This document shows, in pieces, positions 25,024-34,022 of a DNA stretch of 64,000 bases. Numbering within the stretch: the first letter of the stretch is position 1; every line of letters begins with the position of its first letter. Both the position numbers and the translations under genes were made by a program. The stretch comes from an uncultured beta proteobacterium (lineage in GTDB: Bacteria > Pseudomonadota > Gammaproteobacteria > Burkholderiales > Burkholderiaceae_C): the NCBI GenBank assembly GCA_903869595.1, contig CAIPZV010000060.1:42810-106809 (forward strand), given 5' to 3'. The notes under the pieces are model-generated. The model saw only the letters and a program-made list of their open reading frames with translations, was not told the origin of the DNA and did not search any database.

Positions 25024-27468
25024 TTACACCTTGATGCGCGCCGAGCTAGGGTCATACAAGGGCGCCAACGATGGCTGCGCGCTGTAGCGCACACCGGCCA
25101 CCTCAATCTCGTATTTGCCTTGCAAAATTACCTCAGGCGCTTCGCCCTGGGTTTGGCACTCCACATAGCCCATGCCCAAGGACTTGCCCAGATGGTGACC
25201 AAACATGCCCGAGCTGATGCGCCCGACGATGGCGCCGTCGCGCCAAATAGGTTCGTTGTGGTAGAGCAAAGGCGTGGCATCGTCCAGCGCAAACTGCACC
25301 AGGCGGCGTGTCAGGCCGGCTTCTTTTTGCGCTTGCAATGCTTCCAATCCGATAAAACCGCCGGGCTTTTTCATGGCGACGGCAAAGCCCAGGCCCGATT
25401 GCAGCGGCGTGTCTTCGTCGCTGATGTCGTGGCCCCAATGGCGGTAGCCTTTTTCCATGCGCAGCGAATTAAGCGCGTGGTAACCAGCCAACCGGCCACC
25501 GACTGAAGGCGCGGCTTGCATCAACGCGTCAAACACGCCGGGCGCGCACTCGGTGGGGATATACAACTCCCAGCCCAATTCCCCCACATAAGTGATACGA
25601 CTGGCGCGCACGCGGGCATAGCCCAAATCGATGATTTGCGAGGTGCCGAAGGGGAAGGCCGCAGGCGACATATCGGCATCCGTCAACTGACTGAGCAACT
25701 CGCGCGAACGCGGGCCCATCACACCCAGCACCGCCATGCTGGATGACACATCGATGGCCATGGCGCGCGCATCGGCGGGAATATTGCGCTGCAGCCAAGA
25801 GAAATCGCGCGTCTGCGTGGCGGCGGCGGTGACGACCAGGTAGCGGTCTAGCGCTTCACGCGTGACCGTCAAATCAGCCTCGATGCCGCCGCGCTCATTA
25901 AGCCATTGCGTGTACACCACTTTGCCCACCGGCACCGACATATTGTTGGCGCTGATGCGGTTAAGCACGGCCTCGGCGTCCGGGCCTTGCACCACAAATT
26001 TGGCAAACGAGGACTGGTCAAAAATCCCCACCGCATTGCGCACCGCTTGGTGTTCCGCAGCCGAGTAGTCAAACCAGTTTTGGCGGCCGTAGCTATATTC
26101 GTACTCGGCTTTGACGCCCGCGGGCGCGTACCAGTTGGGGCGCTCCCAGCCGGCCGTTTCGCCAAAGCAAGCGCCTTGTGCGGCCAGGCGGTCGTGCAAG
26201 ATGGATCGGCGCACACCGCGCGCCGTCTCGGGCTGGCGGAAGGGCCAATGCATGGCATATAGCAAACCCAGAGACTCCACGGTGCGGTCGCGCAGATAGC
26301 TGCGGTTGCGCTGAAAGGGCATGACGCGGCGAATGTCCACGTCCCACAAGTCCATAGGTGGATGGCCGTCGAGCATCCAGTCGGCCAGTACTTTGCCCGC
26401 GCCACCGGCGGATTGGATGCCGATGGAGTTAAAGCCAGCGGCCACAAACAAATTGCGCACTTCGGGCGTTTCGCCCAGCAAATAGCGGTCGTCCGGCGTA
26501 AAGCTTTCGGGGCCGTTGAAGAACAAATTGATACCGGTTTTTTCCAGCGCCGGGGTGCGGTGCATCGCAGCGGCCAGCAGCGGCTCGATGTGCTCCAAAT
26601 CGTCGGGCAGGGATTCAAAGCTAAAGGTCTCGGGGATGCCTTTCATGCCCCAGGGCTTGGCCACCGGCTCAAACCAACCGACCAAGAGCTTGCCCGCGTC
26701 TTCTTTGAAGTAAGCGCAGCCATCCGGGTCGCGCAGTACCGGCAAATTGGAGTGCAAGCCTTCCATCGGCTCGGTCACGATGTAGAAATGTTCGGCGGCA
26801 TGCAGCGGCACGGTGGTGCCGGCTTTGGCGCCCAGTTCATGCGCCCACATACCGGCGCAGTTGACCACCATGTCGGCGCGAATGGTGCCGAACTCGGTAC
26901 GCACGCCCACGGCTTTGCCGTTTTCAACCAAAATTTCCTGGGCCGCGCAATTTTCAAAAATGCGCGCGCCACGGCTCTTGGCACCTTTGGCCAGTGCTTG
27001 CGTGGTGTCGATGGGGTTGGTGCGCCCGTCTTTGGGCAGGTACACGCCGCCTACAACGTCGGACACGGTAACGCCGGGCCACATGCTGGCGATTTCTGAA
27101 GGCGTGAGGGTTTGCACTTCCAGACCAAAGCACTTGGCCATGGACGCGCCGCGCTTGAGTTCTTCAAAGCGCGCTTGGTGCGTGGCAATGGCAATCGAGC
27201 CCGTTTGCCGAAAGCCGGTAGCCTGCCCGGTTTCCTGCTCTAGCGAGGCGTATAAATTGGTGGTGTACTGCGCCAGGCGCGTCAGGTTGTAGGTGGCGCG
27301 TAATTGGCCCACCAGCCCCGCTGCGTGCCAGGTCGTGCCGCAGGTGAGTTGCTTGCGTTCGAGCAGCACCACGTCCCGGCACCCGCGCAATGTCAGGTGA
27401 TACGCCAAGCTGCATCCGACGATGCCGCCGCCCACAATGACCACACTGGCCTGATTAGGTAGATCCAT
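25024..27468 (-). CDS. FAD-dependent dimethylglycine/sarcosine dehydrogenase-like protein (copy 1)
   Basis: An 814-residue protein with the three-part layout of mitochondrial DMGDH/SARDH. The DAO FAD domain starts VVIVGGGIVGCSLAYHLTLR; the histidine in CGTTWHAAGLVGQ matches the covalent flavin site. Then come a FAO_M linker domain and a C-terminal GCV_T folate-binding domain (about residues 440-800; IDVSSSMAVLGVMGPRSREL, YVGELGWELYIP, FIGLEALQAQKE). Expected chemistry is oxidative N-demethylation with the one-carbon unit passed to tetrahydrofolate. It is transcribed divergently from a related gene at 27623 and shares a 154-bp AT-rich promoter region with it. Substrate not readable: dimethylglycine, sarcosine or another N-methyl compound. 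Confidence 0.85.
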   Translation of the reverse strand: MDLPNQASVVIVGGGIVGCSLAYHLTLRGCRDVVLLERKQLTCGTTWHAAGLVGQLRATYNLTRLAQYTTNLYASLEQETGQATGFRQTGSIAIATHQARFEELKRGASMAKCFGLEVQTLTPSEIASMWPGVTVSDVVGGVYLPKDGRTNPIDTTQALAKGAKSRGARIFENCAAQEILVENGKAVGVRTEFGTIRADMVVNCAGMWAHELGAKAGTTVPLHAAEHFYIVTEPMEGLHSNLPVLRDPDGCAYFKEDAGKLLVGWFEPVAKPWGMKGIPETFSFESLPDDLEHIEPLLAAAMHRTPALEKTGINLFFNGPESFTPDDRYLLGETPEVRNLFVAAGFNSIGIQSAGGAGKVLADWMLDGHPPMDLWDVDIRRVMPFQRNRSYLRDRTVESLGLLYAMHWPFRQPETARGVRRSILHDRLAAQGACFGETAGWERPNWYAPAGVKAEYEYSYGRQNWFDYSAAEHQAVRNAVGIFDQSSFAKFVVQGPDAEAVLNRISANNMSVPVGKVVYTQWLNERGGIEADLTVTREALDRYLVVTAAATQTRDFSWLQRNIPADARAMAIDVSSSMAVLGVMGPRSRELLSQLTDADMSPAAFPFGTSQIIDLGYARVRASRITYVGELGWELYIPTECAPGVFDALMQAAPSVGGRLAGYHALNSLRMEKGYRHWGHDISDEDTPLQSGLGFAVAMKKPGGFIGLEALQAQKEAGLTRRLVQFALDDATPLLYHNEPIWRDGAIVGRISSGMFGHHLGKSLGMGYVECQTQGEAPEVILQGKYEIEVAGVRYSAQPSLAPLYDPSSARIKV

Positions 27469-27512
27469 ACGACCCCCGTAAGTAAAAAAACTGTCGAAAA
27501 TTATTTTAGTGT

Positions 27513-27566
27513 AAAAAATTCGCGCTAAATTTTAATTTTTATGCCTACAATCCAAAAAAATTCGCG
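27513..27566. promoter_or_regulatory. AT-rich divergent promoter region with direct repeats
   Basis: In the 154-bp gap between the two dehydrogenases, AAAAAATTCGCG occurs at 27513-27524 and again at 27555-27566, 42 bp apart. That is four helical turns on one DNA face. The segment between them is very AT-rich and unlike the coding surroundings. This is a candidate operator pair for the XRE-cupin regulator. Confidence 0.5.
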
Positions 27567-27622
27567 TCAAGGTGCATTGTGACCCTTGGCCATGGTGTGA
27601 GACCGTCTTCGGAGCTTGATTC

Positions 27623-30049
27623 ATGACAGAACATGCGCGCGTCGTTGTAATTGGGGGTGGCGTTGTAGGCTGTAGTTGCCTCTACCACTTGGCCGCTTTA
27701 GGGGTGAAAGACGCCCTGCTTTTGGAACGCGACGAGTTGACTTCAGGCTCCACCTGGCACGCCGCGGGCAATCTGCCCACGTTTTCCAGCAGCTGGAGTA
27801 TTTTGAAGCTGCAAAAGTATTCCGCAGCGCTGTACCGCAAGCTGGCCGCATCGGCGGAGAACCCTATTAATTACCACCTGACTGGTTCGGTGCGCCTGGC
27901 CCATGGGCGTAACCGCATGGACGAGTTTCACCATGTCAAAAGCATGGCCAAGGCCAATGGCCTGGAATATGAAATCCTCTCGCCCTCGGACCTGAAAAAC
28001 CGCTACCCGCTGATCGAAACCCACGACTTGCAAGGCGCGCTGTGGGACCCGCTCGATGGCGATATCGACCCCTCGCAATTGACACAAGCCTTGGCGCGCG
28101 AAGCGCGCTTACTGGGCGGCACCATCCGCCGCCACACCCGCGTCACTGCGCTGGCCCAAAAGCCCAATGGCGAATGGCTAGTCACCACGGATAAGGGCGA
28201 AATCACCGCCGAGATCATCGTTAACGCGGCAGGCTTTCGCGCCGGTGAAGTGATGGCCATGGTGGGACGCCATCTGCCCATCGTGGTGATGTCGCACCAG
28301 TATTTGGTGACGGAAGACGTGCCCGAACTGACTTCGCGCGGTGACGCGCGACTGCCACTTTTGCGCGACCCGGATACCTCGTATTACCTGCGCCAGGAAC
28401 GCGAAGGATTCATCCTCGGGCCTTATGAATGGAAGGCCACGCCCATGTGGCTGGACGGCATGCCCGACGACTTTGCCAACCAGTTGTGGAACGACGATTT
28501 CGAGCGCCTGGAAAAATACATTGAAGACGCCATGGCCCGCGTGCCCGCACTGTCGCGCGCCGGAATTAAGCGCGGCGTGAACGGCCCCATTCCCTACTCG
28601 CCGGACGGCAACCCTTACATTGGCCCCGAACCGGGCTTGCGTAACTTCTTTCATTGCAACACCTTCAGCTTTGGTATTACCCAAGGCGGCGGCGCTGGTA
28701 AAGCATTGGCCGAATGGGTGGTACACGGCCAAACGGAATGGGACTTGTGGTCGCTGGACCGTCGCCGCTACGGCGACTACGCCACCACCGAATACACCGT
28801 GGCCAAGGCCATCGAGGTGTACCAAAACGAATACGCATCGTCCTCCCCTTACGAAGAGCGGCCCGCCGGGCGCCCGCTGCGAACCTCGCCTTTGTACGAA
28901 ACCCTCAAGGCCAAGGGCGCCCGCTTTGGCGCACGCGGCGGCTGGGAGCGCGCGGTGTACTTGGATTTGAAGGGCAACATACCCGCCGACACCCATTCTT
29001 TCCGCCGCGAAAACGTGTGGCATGGCGCGGTGGCCGAGGAAGTGAAAGCCGTGCGCGAGCGCGTGGGCATTTTGGATTTGCCGGGCTTTACCAAATACGA
29101 ACTCAAAGGCCCGGGCGCATCCAAGCACCTGGATTATTTGTCTTGCTCCAAGCTGCCTTCGCAAGGCCGCGTGTCGCTGGCGTATGCGCTCACGCCCACC
29201 GGCAAACTATGGAGCGAGTTCACCATCACGCGCTTGGGCGAAGACCATTTCTACATCATCAGCGCAGCCATTGCTGCCACGCATGACATGGACTTGCTGC
29301 GCCAAGGCTTGCCCGAGGGCAGCCCGATTAGCGTGACCGATGTCACCGCCGATTTCGGCACTTTAATCGTCGCCGGACCGCGCGCACGCGATGTGCTCGG
29401 TCAAGTCACGAAAGCGGATTTGTCGAACGCCGGTTTCCCCTGGCTGACGGCGCAGTACATCGAAACCGTGGCGGGGCGCTGCCTGGCGATGCGCGTCAAC
29501 TACGTGGGCGAACTGGGCTGGGAATTGCATGCACCGGTAGCCCAATTGCCCACCTTGTACGCCGCCATCTGGGCTGCGGGCGCGGCCCACGATATCCGCG
29601 ACTTTGGCCTCTATGCGATGGACAGTTTGCGCGTAGACAAATGCTACCGCGGCTGGAAGAGCGACTTGGAAAGTGGCTATACCCCGCTGGAAGCCTCGCT
29701 AGACCGTTTTGTGGACGTGAACAAGGCCGACTTCATTGGCAAAGCCGCATTGGCCGCCGAACATGCACGCGGCGCCGCGCAACGTTTTGTGCCGCTGATA
29801 TTTGATGAAGACGGCGACGCCGAGAGCCCGTATTGCGCGCAAGTGTTTGATGGCGAACACAATGTGGGCCTGACCACTTCGGGCGTGTGGAGCCACACCT
29901 TAAAGAAGAGCGTGGCCCTGGCCTATGTCAAGGCCGACAAGGCTGCGCCCGGCACCAAGCTGCAAGTCAATGTGCTGGGCACGATGCGCAGCGCCACCGT
30001 GCACGCGGAGCCTTTGTACGACCCGAAAAACGAACGTCTGCGCGCCTGA
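27623..30049 (+). CDS. FAD-dependent dimethylglycine/sarcosine dehydrogenase-like protein (copy 2)
   Basis: An 808-residue paralogue of the divergent copy, with the same domain order: FAD domain (VVVIGGGVVGCSCLYHLAAL), covalent-flavin-type motif SGSTWHAAGNLPTFSS, FAO_M, then GCV_T from about residue 430 (ILDLPGFTKYELKGPG, YVGELGWELHAP, FIGKAALAAEHARG). The two copies differ strongly around the substrate region (NLPTFSS here against GLVGQLR in copy 1), so they probably take different N-methyl substrates or act in sequence. The MttB-family gene follows after 62 bases on the same strand. Confidence 0.85.
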   Translation: MTEHARVVVIGGGVVGCSCLYHLAALGVKDALLLERDELTSGSTWHAAGNLPTFSSSWSILKLQKYSAALYRKLAASAENPINYHLTGSVRLAHGRNRMDEFHHVKSMAKANGLEYEILSPSDLKNRYPLIETHDLQGALWDPLDGDIDPSQLTQALAREARLLGGTIRRHTRVTALAQKPNGEWLVTTDKGEITAEIIVNAAGFRAGEVMAMVGRHLPIVVMSHQYLVTEDVPELTSRGDARLPLLRDPDTSYYLRQEREGFILGPYEWKATPMWLDGMPDDFANQLWNDDFERLEKYIEDAMARVPALSRAGIKRGVNGPIPYSPDGNPYIGPEPGLRNFFHCNTFSFGITQGGGAGKALAEWVVHGQTEWDLWSLDRRRYGDYATTEYTVAKAIEVYQNEYASSSPYEERPAGRPLRTSPLYETLKAKGARFGARGGWERAVYLDLKGNIPADTHSFRRENVWHGAVAEEVKAVRERVGILDLPGFTKYELKGPGASKHLDYLSCSKLPSQGRVSLAYALTPTGKLWSEFTITRLGEDHFYIISAAIAATHDMDLLRQGLPEGSPISVTDVTADFGTLIVAGPRARDVLGQVTKADLSNAGFPWLTAQYIETVAGRCLAMRVNYVGELGWELHAPVAQLPTLYAAIWAAGAAHDIRDFGLYAMDSLRVDKCYRGWKSDLESGYTPLEASLDRFVDVNKADFIGKAALAAEHARGAAQRFVPLIFDEDGDAESPYCAQVFDGEHNVGLTTSGVWSHTLKKSVALAYVKADKAAPGTKLQVNVLGTMRSATVHAEPLYDPKNERLRA

Positions 30050-30111
30050 GCCCTAGCTGCTCACCACACAGATAGACAAACCGAATCACAGGCATTTAAC
30101 CGAGGTACCCC

Positions 30112-31680
30112 ATGAGCGCAATTCTTGAGAAAACCAACCCCCGTGGCGGTGCCCGCGATGCCCGCCGCGCTGCGCGCTCTGCGCCTCTGCCCGACAGCCT
30201 ACGCCCCGTGCGCCCCGGCATGAACGGCGGCGCCTACAAAGCGCTCAGCGATGCCGATGTCGTCAAAATCCATAACGCCGCTCTGGACGCACTGGAGAAC
30301 ATTGGCCTGGCCGATGCGCCCGAAAGCGGTATCGAGCTGATGACCAAAGCCGGTGCCAAGCTCACCGACACAGGCCGCTTGCTGTTCCCCCGCGCGCTGA
30401 TTGAAGACACGGTAGCCAACGCCGCACGCCACTTTGTGTTGCACGGGCAAGACCCCAAGCACGATATGGAGCCCTGGGGCAGCAGGGTGTATTTCGGTAC
30501 CGCAGGCGCGGCCGTGAGCATGGTGGATCCGTATACCGGCAACTACCGCGACTCCACCACCCAAGACCTGTACAACATCGCCCGCGTGGTGGACACGCTG
30601 GAGCACATCCACTTTTTCCAGCGCTCGGTGGTGTGCCGCGACCTGGATTTGCCGCGTGAGATGGACTTCAACACCACCTACGCCAGCGTCAGCGGCACTA
30701 CGAAACACGTGGGCTCCAGTTGGGTATCGCCTGAGCATTTGGAAGAGACGCTCAAGATGCTGCACATCATCGCCGGTGGCGAAGACAAGTGGCGCGCGCG
30801 CCCATTTGTCAGCCAGTCCAACTGCTTTGTCGTGCCGCCCATGAAGTTTGCCTACGACGCATGCAAATGCCTGGAAGTGGCGGTGCGCGGCGGTATGCCG
30901 GTGTTGCTGCTTTCGGCAGGTCAAGCCGGTGCTACGGCACCCGCCTCCTTGGCGACCGCGCTGGTGCAAGAAACCGCTGAATGCCTGGCTGGCTTGGTGT
31001 ATGTCAATGCGGTCAAGCCCAAAGCACCGGCCATGTTTGGCACCTGGTGTTTTGTGTCGGACTTGCGTACGGGCGCGATGTCGGGCGGCAGCCCGGAGCA
31101 AGCGCTGCTGTCCGCGGCCAGCGCGCAAATGGCACGCTTCTACGACCTGACAGGCGCCACCGCCTCGGGCATGTGCGACTCCAAACTGCCCGATGCCCAA
31201 GCCGGTTTTGAAAAGGCCTATAACCACGCGCTGGTGGGTAATGCCGGTGCGAATTTGATTTATGAATCCGCAGGCATGCTGGCCAGCCTCTTGGGTTTTT
31301 CGCTGGAAAGCCTGCTCATCGACAACGACATCATCGGCGCAGTGCAGCGCACGATTCGCGGCATTGAAGTCAACGACGAAACGTTGTCCCTGGACACCAT
31401 CCGCGACGTTTGCCTGAACGGCCCCGGCCATTACCTAGGCGCGCCGCAGACTTTGCAGCTGATGCAAAAAGACTATCTGTACCCGCAAGTAGCCAACCGC
31501 GCCAGCCCCAACCAATGGACCGAAGCGGGCCGCCCGACGATTGTGGAAACCGCGTCCAAAAAGCTGCAAGTCATCCTCGATGGCCACTTCCCGTCGCATA
31601 TTTCACCCGAGATGGACGCGCAAATCCGCGCTGAGTTTCCGGTGAAGCTGGCGCGCGAAGGAATGTTGCCTAAACATTAA
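30112..31680 (+). CDS. trimethylamine methyltransferase (MttB) family protein, non-pyrrolysine type
   Basis: A 522-residue protein of the MttB superfamily. The N terminus is basic (GGARDARRAARSAPLPDS), then the family pattern LRPVRPGMNGGAYKALSDAD, YFGTAGAAVSMVDPYTGNYR, MSGGSPEQALLSAASAQMAR, MCDSKLPDAQAGFEKAYNHA and a C-terminal barrel end. The frame is open throughout, so no amber-encoded pyrrolysine is needed; relatives such as MtgB demethylate glycine betaine or other quaternary amines and pass the methyl to a corrinoid protein. No corrinoid protein, reactivase or second methyltransferase is present in the window. The substrate is probably a betaine-like compound whose partly demethylated products feed the two upstream dehydrogenases; that is inference. 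Confidence 0.83.
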   Translation: MSAILEKTNPRGGARDARRAARSAPLPDSLRPVRPGMNGGAYKALSDADVVKIHNAALDALENIGLADAPESGIELMTKAGAKLTDTGRLLFPRALIEDTVANAARHFVLHGQDPKHDMEPWGSRVYFGTAGAAVSMVDPYTGNYRDSTTQDLYNIARVVDTLEHIHFFQRSVVCRDLDLPREMDFNTTYASVSGTTKHVGSSWVSPEHLEETLKMLHIIAGGEDKWRARPFVSQSNCFVVPPMKFAYDACKCLEVAVRGGMPVLLLSAGQAGATAPASLATALVQETAECLAGLVYVNAVKPKAPAMFGTWCFVSDLRTGAMSGGSPEQALLSAASAQMARFYDLTGATASGMCDSKLPDAQAGFEKAYNHALVGNAGANLIYESAGMLASLLGFSLESLLIDNDIIGAVQRTIRGIEVNDETLSLDTIRDVCLNGPGHYLGAPQTLQLMQKDYLYPQVANRASPNQWTEAGRPTIVETASKKLQVILDGHFPSHISPEMDAQIRAEFPVKLAREGMLPKH

Positions 31681-31747
31681 TTCCCGTCTGCATCAGTTCG
31701 CCGTTGCGCCAAGCGCAGCGAGAGCTGATCCATTCAGCCCTGAAGCG

Positions 31748-31788
31748 ATGGATTACCGCGGCCCAGGGCCTACGGCCTCGCAAAGACC
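31748..31788. repeat. dispersed palindromic repeat, short copy
   Basis: Contains ATGGATTACCGCGG and GGCCTACGGCCTCGCAAAGAC, matching the repeat family core. It lies in the 133-bp gap between the convergent mttB-like and pirin genes and may act as a bidirectional hairpin. Confidence 0.65.
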
Positions 31789-31813
31789 TGCTCATCGCCT
31801 ATGGCCTGCCCTG

Positions 31814-32611
31814 CTATAGCGGCCGCAGTTGCGCAATGCGCTGCGTGCCGCGCTGCAAGGCCTCGCGCGCGGTGTGCACCGAGTGCGAGCCGAGCACCAA
31901 AGGATAGGGGTGCCGCACGGCAGAGCCCAACAGAAATGCGCAGTCGCCCTGCGCGCAAAACGCAATTTCGCTAGCGCCGTCGGCAAACACCGCCGCTTCG
32001 CGCTCCAGCGTCTGCCTCGCCACCTCCAAGCGCCCATGCTGGGCGAACACCCAGGCTAGCGTGTGTGCGGCGGGTAGCGTGTAGGTCCAGCGCTCGCCGT
32101 CGCGTAATTGCACCCACAGGTAGTTGGCATCAAAGGGGGCAGGAATCGCGCTGCGTGCCTCGCCATAGCTGCCCAGTAGCACGGTCACCGGGCCGGATAC
32201 CGGCACGTTTTCCGGCTGGATAAAGAGCGCAGAAGGCTCTGCGTTTTCATGCGAGGGCGGCATGGAGAACCAGATTTGAAAACCACGGATAGCGTCCTCA
32301 CCCAACGGCTTGGCGCGGTGCCAAATGCCGCCGCCGGCCATCATCCATTCGATACCGCCGCGCCGCACGCGATCTATCTGGCCTTGCGAAGTTTCATGCT
32401 CGATATCAAAGCTCAAAGGGAAGGTCAGCGTGGCAATGCCGGAGTGCGGATGGAAACCAAAATTAGGCCCCCCGCCACCTGGCGCTTCCAGGTAATCTAA
32501 AAAAACAAAGGGCTTGAGCAACTCGCCCAAGTCACCCGGACTGAACACGCGGGTAATTGGGCCGTGTCGTTTACCGGCAGTGCGTGTCAGGATGGTGGCA
32601 GGCGCAGCCAT
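31814..32611 (-). CDS. pirin family protein
   Basis: A 265-residue bicupin. The N-terminal cupin has the pirin metal-site pattern NFGFHPHSGIATLTF with partner glutamate and histidine in the EWMMAGGGIWHRA segment. The C-terminal half (about residues 150-265) carries the Pirin_C domain (LPAAHTLAWVFAQHGRLEVA). Bacterial pirins are iron proteins with quercetinase or redox-sensing roles; none can be assigned here. Its ATG overlaps the stop of a tiny membrane ORF upstream (TGATG), which suggests coupling. Confidence 0.88.
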   Translation of the reverse strand: MAAPATILTRTAGKRHGPITRVFSPGDLGELLKPFVFLDYLEAPGGGGPNFGFHPHSGIATLTFPLSFDIEHETSQGQIDRVRRGGIEWMMAGGGIWHRAKPLGEDAIRGFQIWFSMPPSHENAEPSALFIQPENVPVSGPVTVLLGSYGEARSAIPAPFDANYLWVQLRDGERWTYTLPAAHTLAWVFAQHGRLEVARQTLEREAAVFADGASEIAFCAQGDCAFLLGSAVRHPYPLVLGSHSVHTAREALQRGTQRIAQLRPL

Positions 32612-32739
32612 CAGGCCGGCCCGTCCTGCGGGCCCTGTCCATCACGGGCGGCCCAGCCGCGCCGGTAGCCCGCGCGATAGCCCAACCATGCGCCGCCACC
32701 GGCAGCCAGAATAATCAAAATCACAATTGCTGGAACCAC
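32611..32739 (-). CDS. predicted single-pass membrane microprotein (42 aa)
   Basis: A 42-residue ORF with a GTG start behind an AGGGGA ribosome site. It encodes one hydrophobic helix (VPAIVILIILAAGGGAWLGY) followed by a basic, Gly/Arg-rich end (RAGYRRGWAARDGQ). The stop TGA overlaps the pirin ATG. The N-in/C-out or reverse topology cannot be decided. Too short to match a family by eye, but the ribosome site, helix and overlap favour a real gene. Confidence 0.5.
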   Translation of the reverse strand: MVPAIVILIILAAGGGAWLGYRAGYRRGWAARDGQGPQDGPA

Positions 32740-32951
32740 TGTATTTCCCCTGGTGTGCGCGCATGGCCTGCGCCATGGCCTTCAGCGCAATATACCGCCA
32801 TTACAAAGCTGGCGCGCAAAGCGCAAGCCATGCCCATGCCTGGGGCCTAGAACTAGGGTGCGCAGGGTTTCAAGCAATTACTTCAAAAATGCGTCACGAG
32901 GCAATGGCACAATGTTCCGACAAGCCCTATTGCGTAACAAGGAGTTTTTTT

Positions 32952-33923
32952 ATGCAGCGTCGTCATCTATTGCAAGCGGCCAGTGCCGCAGGCGTGTTTC
33001 CCGGTCTGGCCCTGGCCGAGGATAAATACCCCAACAAAACCATCAACTGGATTTGCCCCTACGGCGCGGGTGGCAGTGCAGATTTGCGGTCTCGCCAACT
33101 AGCCAAACTGATAGGCGAGATATTGGGGCAATCCATCATCGTGGACAACAAGGCGGGAGCCGGGGGCAACATTGGTACCGAGGCGATTGCCAAGGCCAAG
33201 CCTGACGGATACACCATCGGCATGGGCAATTTCGCACCGTTGGCCGTGAACCACGCCTTGTTCAAAAAACTCAATTTCGACCCGTCTACCGACATCACAC
33301 CGATTACGCTGGTAGAGCGCGGCCCCTTGATCCTGATGGTGCCCGCTGACTCGCCCTACAAAACCGTCAAAGACGTGGTGGCCGCGGCAAAGGCAGCACC
33401 GGGTAAATTGAGCTATGCATCGGGCGGCATTGGCGGGACGCACCACTTGAGTGGCGCCTTGTTTGAGTTCGCGGCGGGCATCGACATGATCCATGTGCCT
33501 TACAAAAGCGGCGCTGCGGGAACCAATGATTTGATGGGCGGGCAAGTGCAAATGATGTTCGAGCAGATGTACACCGCCATGCCGGCGATGAAAGGCGGCC
33601 GTTTGCGCGGGCTAGCCATCACTAGCAAAACCCGCTCTCCTCTGCTGGCGGACCTGCCTACCATGGGTGAGCAAGGCTACCCTGCCGTTGAAGTGCTCAA
33701 TTGGCAAGGCTTGATTGGCCCCAAAGGCCTGCCCGCAGACATCATAAAAACCCTCAATACTGCTTGCAATAAAGCGCTCCAAGATCCCGATTTGAGGGAA
33801 AAAATGCTGGGCCAAGGCAATGAGATTGCGGGTGGTACCCCCGAACAATTTGCCGCGCTGATAAAAGCTGAATCGCCGCGCTGGGGCAAGGTAGTACGGG
33901 ACGCCAAAATTGAACCAGAATAA
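32952..33923 (+). CDS. tripartite tricarboxylate transporter binding protein (Bug/TctC)
   Basis: A 323-residue periplasmic protein. The start at 32952 is fixed by AAGGAG upstream and a signal sequence, MQRRHLLQAASAAGVFPGLA, which has a double arginine. Bug-family marks are ICPYGAGGSADLRSRQLAKL, the IIVDNKAGAGGNIGTEAIAK segment and LPTMGEQGYPAVEVLNWQGL. It binds a small carboxylate in most relatives. No tctAB membrane genes are nearby, so it is one of the orphan Bug proteins typical of Burkholderiales. Confidence 0.9.
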   Translation: MQRRHLLQAASAAGVFPGLALAEDKYPNKTINWICPYGAGGSADLRSRQLAKLIGEILGQSIIVDNKAGAGGNIGTEAIAKAKPDGYTIGMGNFAPLAVNHALFKKLNFDPSTDITPITLVERGPLILMVPADSPYKTVKDVVAAAKAAPGKLSYASGGIGGTHHLSGALFEFAAGIDMIHVPYKSGAAGTNDLMGGQVQMMFEQMYTAMPAMKGGRLRGLAITSKTRSPLLADLPTMGEQGYPAVEVLNWQGLIGPKGLPADIIKTLNTACNKALQDPDLREKMLGQGNEIAGGTPEQFAALIKAESPRWGKVVRDAKIEPE

Positions 33924-34022
33924 AGCTTGCAGCTAGGGCCAGCGAAGCGTCCAGTTTGGTTGCTAGCGGTGGGTCTGGTGCGTCCAGCACCCTGATTGGT
34001 CTAAGCCCGCAAGAGGCTCGAC

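Noticed and set aside
28178..29164. 328-codon open frame on the minus strand
   Set aside because: Antisense to the second DMGDH-like gene; no recognisable domain.
30199..31431. 410-codon open frame on the minus strand
   Set aside because: Antisense to the MttB-family gene; low-complexity Ala/His/Gly composition and no ribosome site.
30112..31680. Pyrrolysine-containing trimethylamine methyltransferase
   Set aside because: The frame has no internal amber codon and full family length, so it belongs to the non-pyrrolysine branch.
33975..34000. Small GGTGC/GCACC hairpin between tctC and the MFS gene
   Set aside because: The stem is only five base pairs without a T-run; too weak to call a terminator.
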